Shown here piece by piece: positions 30,720 to 34,414 of a stretch of DNA of 34,414 bases. Origin of the DNA: CAWELS01 sp964468205. GTDB taxonomy: Bacteria > Acidobacteriota > Terriglobia > Bryobacterales > Bryobacteraceae. Below the pieces are notes generated by a model that was not told where the DNA came from, made no database searches, and saw only the letters and a list, made by a program, of their open reading frames with translations. How positions within the stretch are numbered: position 1 is the first letter of the stretch; the number at the start of each line of letters is the position of its first letter. Made by a program: the position numbers and the translations under genes. Where the stretch lies: the NCBI GenBank assembly GCA_964468205.1, contig CAYXVG010000064.1, forward strand, positions 1 through 34,414. The letters are read 5' to 3'.

Positions 30720-33047
30720 ATGCGTGACCGCAGGAAACCGCCGCAGCCACCCGAAGAGACGCAGCTTGTCCCGCGCCGGCCAGCCGCCCTGCAGGCCGAG
30801 GACTACGGCTACGGCTACGGCGGCTACGACTACTACGACGAGCCCGGCGGCGAGGGACTGATGGAGTACTGGCGCATCCTGATGCGCCGCAAAGGGCTCA
30901 TCATCCTCTCCTCCTTCCTCGGCGGGCTGGCCTTCTTCCTCTACACGATGCCGCAGACGCCGGTTTACAAGGCGATGGCGAGCATCGAGATCCTGCAGTA
31001 CAACCCGCAGTTCATGGGGATGAGCCAGGTGAACCCGATCCAGGAGGGCGGGAGCAACTGGAACAACCAGGACATCGAGACCAAGATCGCGGTGATGCAG
31101 GCGCCCGAGCTGCGGGACCGCGTGACCGAACGCCTGCGGCAGACGAGGCCGCTGGACTACAGCGCCCGCAAGTCGCGGGCGGCGGCGTGGCGCGAGGCGC
31201 TGAACCTGCCGACGGCCGAGGAGGTCGACGAGTGGGAGGCCACGCTCGACGAGACGTACGCGACCATCCGTCCGCGGCAGAGCACGCGCATCGTCGAGAT
31301 CTCGGTCGACTCCACCGATCCGAGGATGGCGGCCGATTTCGCCAACGCCTTCGCGGCGGAGTACATCGACTACAACCGCGAGTCGCGCTGGACGATGGCG
31401 CAGCAGACCGGAGACTGGCTGACGCAGCAGCTCGACGAGATGCGCATCAAGCTGGAGCGCTCCGAGGAGCAGCTCCACGCCTACGCCCGGAAAGCCGGGC
31501 TGACGATTACCGAGACGCAAGGCTCGGTGGCCGACGACAAGCTGCGGCAGCTCCAGCAGAGTCTCACCGAGGCGGAGGCCGACCGCATCGCCAAGCTCTC
31601 CCGCTTCGAACTGATCAGCAAGAGCCCGGCGGACGCTCTGCCGGACGTGCTGAACGACGCGAGCCTGCGGGCCTACGATTCCACGCTGACCAACCTGCGC
31701 AGCGAGGACGCGCAACTTTCGACGACCTTCACGGACGAGCACAGCAGCCGGCAGCGGATCCGGGCGCAGATCGAGATCGTGGAAGCGGCGCTCGCCCGGG
31801 AGCGGGCGGCGATCATCCAGCGGATCCGCAACGAATACGAGGAAGCCAACCGGCGGGTGGCGCTGCTGCGCGACGACTATGACCGGCAGGCGGCGGTGGT
31901 CTCGGACCAGGCCGGCCGGTCAGTGCAGTACAACATCCTGCGGCGCGACGTGGACACCTACCGCGAGCTTTACGAGATGATGCTCGAGCAGGTGAAGTCG
32001 TCCTCGGTGGCATCGGCGCTGGACGCCTCGAACGTGCGCATGGTGGAGCGGGCGCAGCCGCCGGAGATTCCGTACAAGCCGAACCTGGCGCGGCAGGCGC
32101 TGCTCGGGCTGTTCCTGGGCGGCTTCCTGGGCGTGGCGTTCGTGATCGCCCGGGAGCGGATGGACACGGCGATCAAGGACCCCGGCGATTCGAACTTCTA
32201 CCTGCGGCTGCCCGAGCTGGGCGTGATCCCGGCGGGCGGCGACAAGCGCAGCCTGAAGGTGATCTACCGCTCCAAGAACAAGCTGCCCGGGCTCGGGCCG
32301 CTCGACAACGGGGAGAAGGAGGAGGCCAACGGCGAGCGGACACCGGTGGAGCTGACGGTGTGGAAGCGGCAGCCCTCGGTGATGGCCGAGAGCTTCCGCG
32401 CGGCGCTGACCTCGATTCTCTTCTCCGGGCAGAACGGCGACCGGCCGCACATTCTGACGCTGACCTCGGCGAGCCCCTCCGAGGGCAAGACGACGGTGGC
32501 CTCAAACCTGGCCATCGCGCTGGCGGAGATCAACCGGCAGGTGCTGCTGATCGACGCGGACATGCGCAAGCCGCGCCAGCACGAGGTGTTCGGCGTGAGC
32601 CGGGAGCGCGGGCTGAGCGATCTGCTGCTCGACCGCACCCCGCTGGGCGCCGAGATCCTGCAGGGCGCGATCCGGGAGACGAAGGTGGAAAATCTGTTCC
32701 TGCTGCCGGCGGGGACGATCACCTCGGGCTCGACGAACCTGCTCTACAGCGAGCGGATGGAGGACCTGCTGCGGCGGCTCGACGACGCCTTCGACACGAT
32801 CCTGATCGATACTCCGCCGATGATGCAGATCCCGGATGCGCGGATCCTGGGGCGGATGAGCGATGCGGTGATCCTGGTGCTGCGGGCGGGGAAGACGATG
32901 CGGGATACGGCGCTGGCGGCGCGGCAGCGGTTCGCGGAGGACGGGACTCAGGTGATGGGGACGATCCTGAATTATTATGACCCGAAGAAGAGTGGGGGGG
33001 GGAGGCATTACGGGTATGGGTATCGGTATTACGGGGGGGAGTATTAG
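30720..33047 (+). CDS. Wzc-like polysaccharide co-polymerase and tyrosine autokinase (copy 2)
   Basis: A 775-residue paralogue of the protein at 18616-20952, with the same plan: Wzz domain between membrane helices (about 59-79 and 460-480), coiled coils, and a BY-kinase with 'SASPSEGKTTVASN' (about 582-595), 'VLLIDADMRKPRQHE' and 'FDTILIDTPPMMQ'. Shared blocks such as 'ALNLP', 'SVQYNILRR' and 'PQTPVYKA/RA' show common descent. The protein is tyrosine-rich at both ends: 'EDYGYGYGGYDYYDE' near residue 22 and a C-terminal tail with seven Tyr in the last 13 residues, the likely phosphorylation cluster. A run of nine G (32994-33002) lies just before the codons of that tail. It should act with the Wza-like protein in exopolysaccharide assembly. 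Confidence 0.93.
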   Translation: MRDRRKPPQPPEETQLVPRRPAALQAEDYGYGYGGYDYYDEPGGEGLMEYWRILMRRKGLIILSSFLGGLAFFLYTMPQTPVYKAMASIEILQYNPQFMGMSQVNPIQEGGSNWNNQDIETKIAVMQAPELRDRVTERLRQTRPLDYSARKSRAAAWREALNLPTAEEVDEWEATLDETYATIRPRQSTRIVEISVDSTDPRMAADFANAFAAEYIDYNRESRWTMAQQTGDWLTQQLDEMRIKLERSEEQLHAYARKAGLTITETQGSVADDKLRQLQQSLTEAEADRIAKLSRFELISKSPADALPDVLNDASLRAYDSTLTNLRSEDAQLSTTFTDEHSSRQRIRAQIEIVEAALARERAAIIQRIRNEYEEANRRVALLRDDYDRQAAVVSDQAGRSVQYNILRRDVDTYRELYEMMLEQVKSSSVASALDASNVRMVERAQPPEIPYKPNLARQALLGLFLGGFLGVAFVIARERMDTAIKDPGDSNFYLRLPELGVIPAGGDKRSLKVIYRSKNKLPGLGPLDNGEKEEANGERTPVELTVWKRQPSVMAESFRAALTSILFSGQNGDRPHILTLTSASPSEGKTTVASNLAIALAEINRQVLLIDADMRKPRQHEVFGVSRERGLSDLLLDRTPLGAEILQGAIRETKVENLFLLPAGTITSGSTNLLYSERMEDLLRRLDDAFDTILIDTPPMMQIPDARILGRMSDAVILVLRAGKTMRDTALAARQRFAEDGTQVMGTILNYYDPKKSGGGRHYGYGYRYYGGEY

Positions 33048-33055
33048 AGATTTGG

Positions 33056-33072
33056 CACGGAGGGCACTGAGG
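33056..33072 (+). repeat. CACAGAGG-type dispersed repeat, degenerate copy
   Basis: CACGGAGGGCACTGAGG, two mismatches from the copy at 33695-33711. It lies between the Wzc-like and sulfotransferase-like genes and provides the latter's ribosome-binding region. Confidence 0.5.
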
Positions 33073-33081
33073 AGAAGTTAG

Positions 33082-33663
33082 ATGAATGTGTTTGTGCTTT
33101 GTACGGGGAGGTGCGGGTCGGTTACGTTCGTGAAGGCTTGCGAGCATATTACGAACTTTACGGCCGGGCACGAGTCGCGGATTCGGAAGGTGGGTCCGGG
33201 GCGGCTGGAGTATCCGTTCGGGCACATCGAGGCGGATAACCGGTTGGCGTGGTTTTTGGGGCGGCTGGACGAGGCGTACGGGGACGCGGGGTTTTACGTA
33301 CACCTGATGCGGGACGAAGAGGAGACGGCGCGGAGCTTCGCGAAGCGGGGGAATTTGCGGCTGATGGCCGGCTACCGGTCCGGGATCTACCTGGAGCCGG
33401 AGGCGGAGGCGCTGGATGTGGCGAGGGATCTGGTGAAGACGGTGAATGCGAACATCCGGCTGTTTCTGAAGGATAAGACGCGGAAGATGGACTTCCGGCT
33501 GGAGACGGCGGCGAAGGATTTCCGGGAGTTCTGGGAGCGGATCGGGGCGCTGGGGGATTGGGAGAAGGCGGTGGCGGAGTGGGAGGTTCACTATAACCAG
33601 TCGCGGTTCGGGGGGGAGCAGATCGCGCGGTTGCGGGCGGGGGTGAGGCGGCTGGTTTCCTAG
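33082..33663 (+). CDS. Sulfotransferase-like protein
   Basis: A 193-residue protein with a P-loop-like 5'-phosphosulfate motif near the N-terminus ('FVLCTGRCGSVTFVKAC', residues 4-20) and a possible 3'-phosphate motif 'LMRDEEETARSFAKRG' near residue 75, as in sulfotransferases that use PAPS. It is short for the family (often 250-300), but the frame is closed and the start (ATG after GAGGAG with eight bases between) is good. It follows the Wzc-like gene by 34 bases and may decorate the exopolysaccharide with sulfate; a role in modifying one of the RiPPs is less likely given the distance. Codon use is rich in G-ending codons (GGG, CGG) compared with the operon upstream. Confidence 0.68.
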   Translation: MNVFVLCTGRCGSVTFVKACEHITNFTAGHESRIRKVGPGRLEYPFGHIEADNRLAWFLGRLDEAYGDAGFYVHLMRDEEETARSFAKRGNLRLMAGYRSGIYLEPEAEALDVARDLVKTVNANIRLFLKDKTRKMDFRLETAAKDFREFWERIGALGDWEKAVAEWEVHYNQSRFGGEQIARLRAGVRRLVS

Positions 33664-33694
33664 GGAGCGGTTCCTGATGTTCACACAGAGTGTA

Positions 33695-33711
33695 CACAGA
33701 GGGCACAGAGG
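33695..33711 (+). repeat. CACAGAGG-type dispersed repeat
   Basis: CACAGAGGGCACAGAGG in the space between convergent genes; a related copy is at 33745-33760 and an inverted piece at 33800-33807. Such purine-rich repeats are common in intergenic DNA of large-genome soil bacteria. Confidence 0.55.
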
Positions 33712-33740
33712 TTTTCTTACCAGCAGTGTAACAGGAGAAG

Positions 33741-33810
33741 AAACCACAGAGACCCAGAGGACAGAGAGAGTCGTTTTGGTCTTCCGTTGCGCTGGGTGGC
33801 TCTGTGGTTT
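33741..33810. repeat. Imperfect inverted repeat between convergent genes
   Basis: The arms are 33741-33757 and 33792-33810. An 11-bp perfect stem (AAACCACAGAG with CTCTGTGGTTT) plus a 6-bp inner stem (ACCCAG with CTGGGT) are offset by a two-base GG bulge, with a 34-base loop. It could be a two-way terminator for the sulfotransferase-like gene and the opposite gene, or a small palindromic repeat element. Confidence 0.65.
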
Positions 33811-33823
33811 GAGTCTACTTTGC

Positions 33824-34195
33824 CTAGTAGTAGGTTTTGGTGACCGGATCATAGCGCATGCCTTCGTGGGCGCGCGCCATGCGTTCCTGGTGTCGCCTGA
33901 TTTGGCCGCGCCAGTTTTGCATGAGATCGGCAAAGGTTTGGTTGGTGAGGGTGAGCATTCCGGAGCTGGAGTGCTGGTTCCTCGGCTGGAAGAAGGTCAT
34001 GACGCCGTCGCCGGCGCCGAAGTTTCGGCCTGGCGTGTTGGGGTCGATGTGATAGCGGATGCCGTACTGGTCGACGACGCCCTGGTTGCTGGCCAGCGGC
34101 GTTTCGTCCGCCGGTTTGTGCCCGGTGTGTTCCGGGTTGGTCAGGATTTTACCGGTGAACGTGGCGCCGGAGTCAAGTTTGATTTTCTTTTTCAT
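33824..34195 (-). CDS. Hypothetical protein, 123 residues
   Basis: I do not recognise a family. The gene looks real: GAGGGG stands six bases before the ATG at 34195, and the composition is that of a normal soluble protein. The N-terminus 'MKKKIKLDSGATFTGKILTNPEHTGHKPADE' is basic, the middle 'VVDQYGIRYHIDPNTPGRNFGAGDGVMTFF' is glycine-rich and probably beta, and the C-terminus 'FADLMQNWRGQIRRHQERMARAHEGMRYDP' is an amphipathic, basic helix ending in 'TKTYY'. There is no signal peptide or membrane segment. The 219 bases downstream to the window end (34196-34414) show no further gene that I can support. Confidence 0.65.
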   Translation of the reverse strand: MKKKIKLDSGATFTGKILTNPEHTGHKPADETPLASNQGVVDQYGIRYHIDPNTPGRNFGAGDGVMTFFQPRNQHSSSGMLTLTNQTFADLMQNWRGQIRRHQERMARAHEGMRYDPVTKTYY

Positions 34196-34414
34196 AAAGA
34201 TCCCCTCGAAGGTGGGAGGATTGGAATCCGCCCACGTGTGTAGGGTAGCGCGGGGGAGCGAGAGGTGGAGATGGGAATCCGGGGTAAGGCGTTGAGGGGG
34301 ATGTGGTTAGAATTTTTGAAAAGGTTGTGAACGGGGGAGAGGGGAATGGGAGACAGAATGGAAGAGCGGGGACAGGCAGCCGTGTCCACGCGGCGCGAAA
34401 GGCACGCGGGAGCG

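Noticed and set aside
29691..31742. A 683-codon minus-strand frame opposite the Wza and Wzc genes
   Set aside because: His/Arg/Val-rich mirror of the coding strand; the plus strand has two well-recognised genes.
32719..33933. A 404-codon minus-strand frame opposite the Wzc tail and sulfotransferase-like gene
   Set aside because: Pro/Arg-rich, low-complexity translation, and it spans three features on the other strand.
1..34414. tRNA or rRNA genes, CRISPR arrays, insertion sequences or integrase genes
   Set aside because: None seen in reading both strands; no transposase-like or integrase-like protein is encoded in the window.

Overview
The window looks like a chromosome segment of an Acidobacteriota bacterium of the Bryobacterales/Solibacter type. 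The pointers are a high-GC coding style, an Oar-like TonB-dependent receptor ending in ALRYEF, and a BNR-repeat protein that ends in the Solibacter-type C-terminal domain (the TIGR03437 family). No rRNA, tRNA, CRISPR array or insertion sequence was seen. These assignments come from reading the protein sequences, not from a database search.

Layout. Positions 1-11.7 kb hold ordinary Bryobacterales genes: the 3' part of a TonB-dependent receptor with a good terminator, a secreted GH29 alpha-L-fucosidase, a secreted BNR-repeat protein, a minus-strand pair of sulfatase and lipoprotein-type oligopeptidase B joined by a TAATG junction, and an aldo/keto reductase. Positions 11.8-18.5 kb form a lasso-peptide cluster: ABC exporter, B2 leader peptidase, a PAS-containing degenerate sensor kinase on the other strand, an HPr-kinase-like lasso kinase, a 51-residue precursor gene that overlaps the end of the cyclase gene, and the asparagine-synthetase-like lasso cyclase. 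Positions 18.6-23.4 kb hold a Wzc-like tyrosine kinase, a second HPr-kinase-like protein, a NTP_transf_5 nucleotidyltransferase and the PqqD-like RRE protein (lasso B1). Positions 23.5-27.8 kb are a second, minus-strand RiPP operon of SynChlorMet (Scm) type: PqqD-like ScmD, radical SAM/SPASM proteins ScmE and ScmF, a 69-residue precursor with four C-E-x-G repeats, HPr-kinase-like ScmC and an S26B-type peptidase. Positions 28.0-34.2 kb hold a TPR/carbohydrate-binding protein, a structured AT-rich intergenic region, and a plus-strand exopolysaccharide operon (ribbon-helix-helix regulator, Wza-like exporter, second Wzc-like kinase, sulfotransferase-like protein), then a small hypothetical gene.

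How it may work. The lasso precursor has a leader with YEKPKF and a threonine two residues before Ser1 of the proposed core. Asp9 would close the ring, and the core ends in a serine that the adjacent kinase could phosphorylate, as in paeninodin. The Scm precursor has the related leader motif FEKPVL, so two PqqD-like RREs and two RiPP pathways using the same kind of leader lie within 16 kb. This adjacency, together with three HPr-kinase-like proteins and flanking Wzc paralogues, is the most interesting feature of the window.
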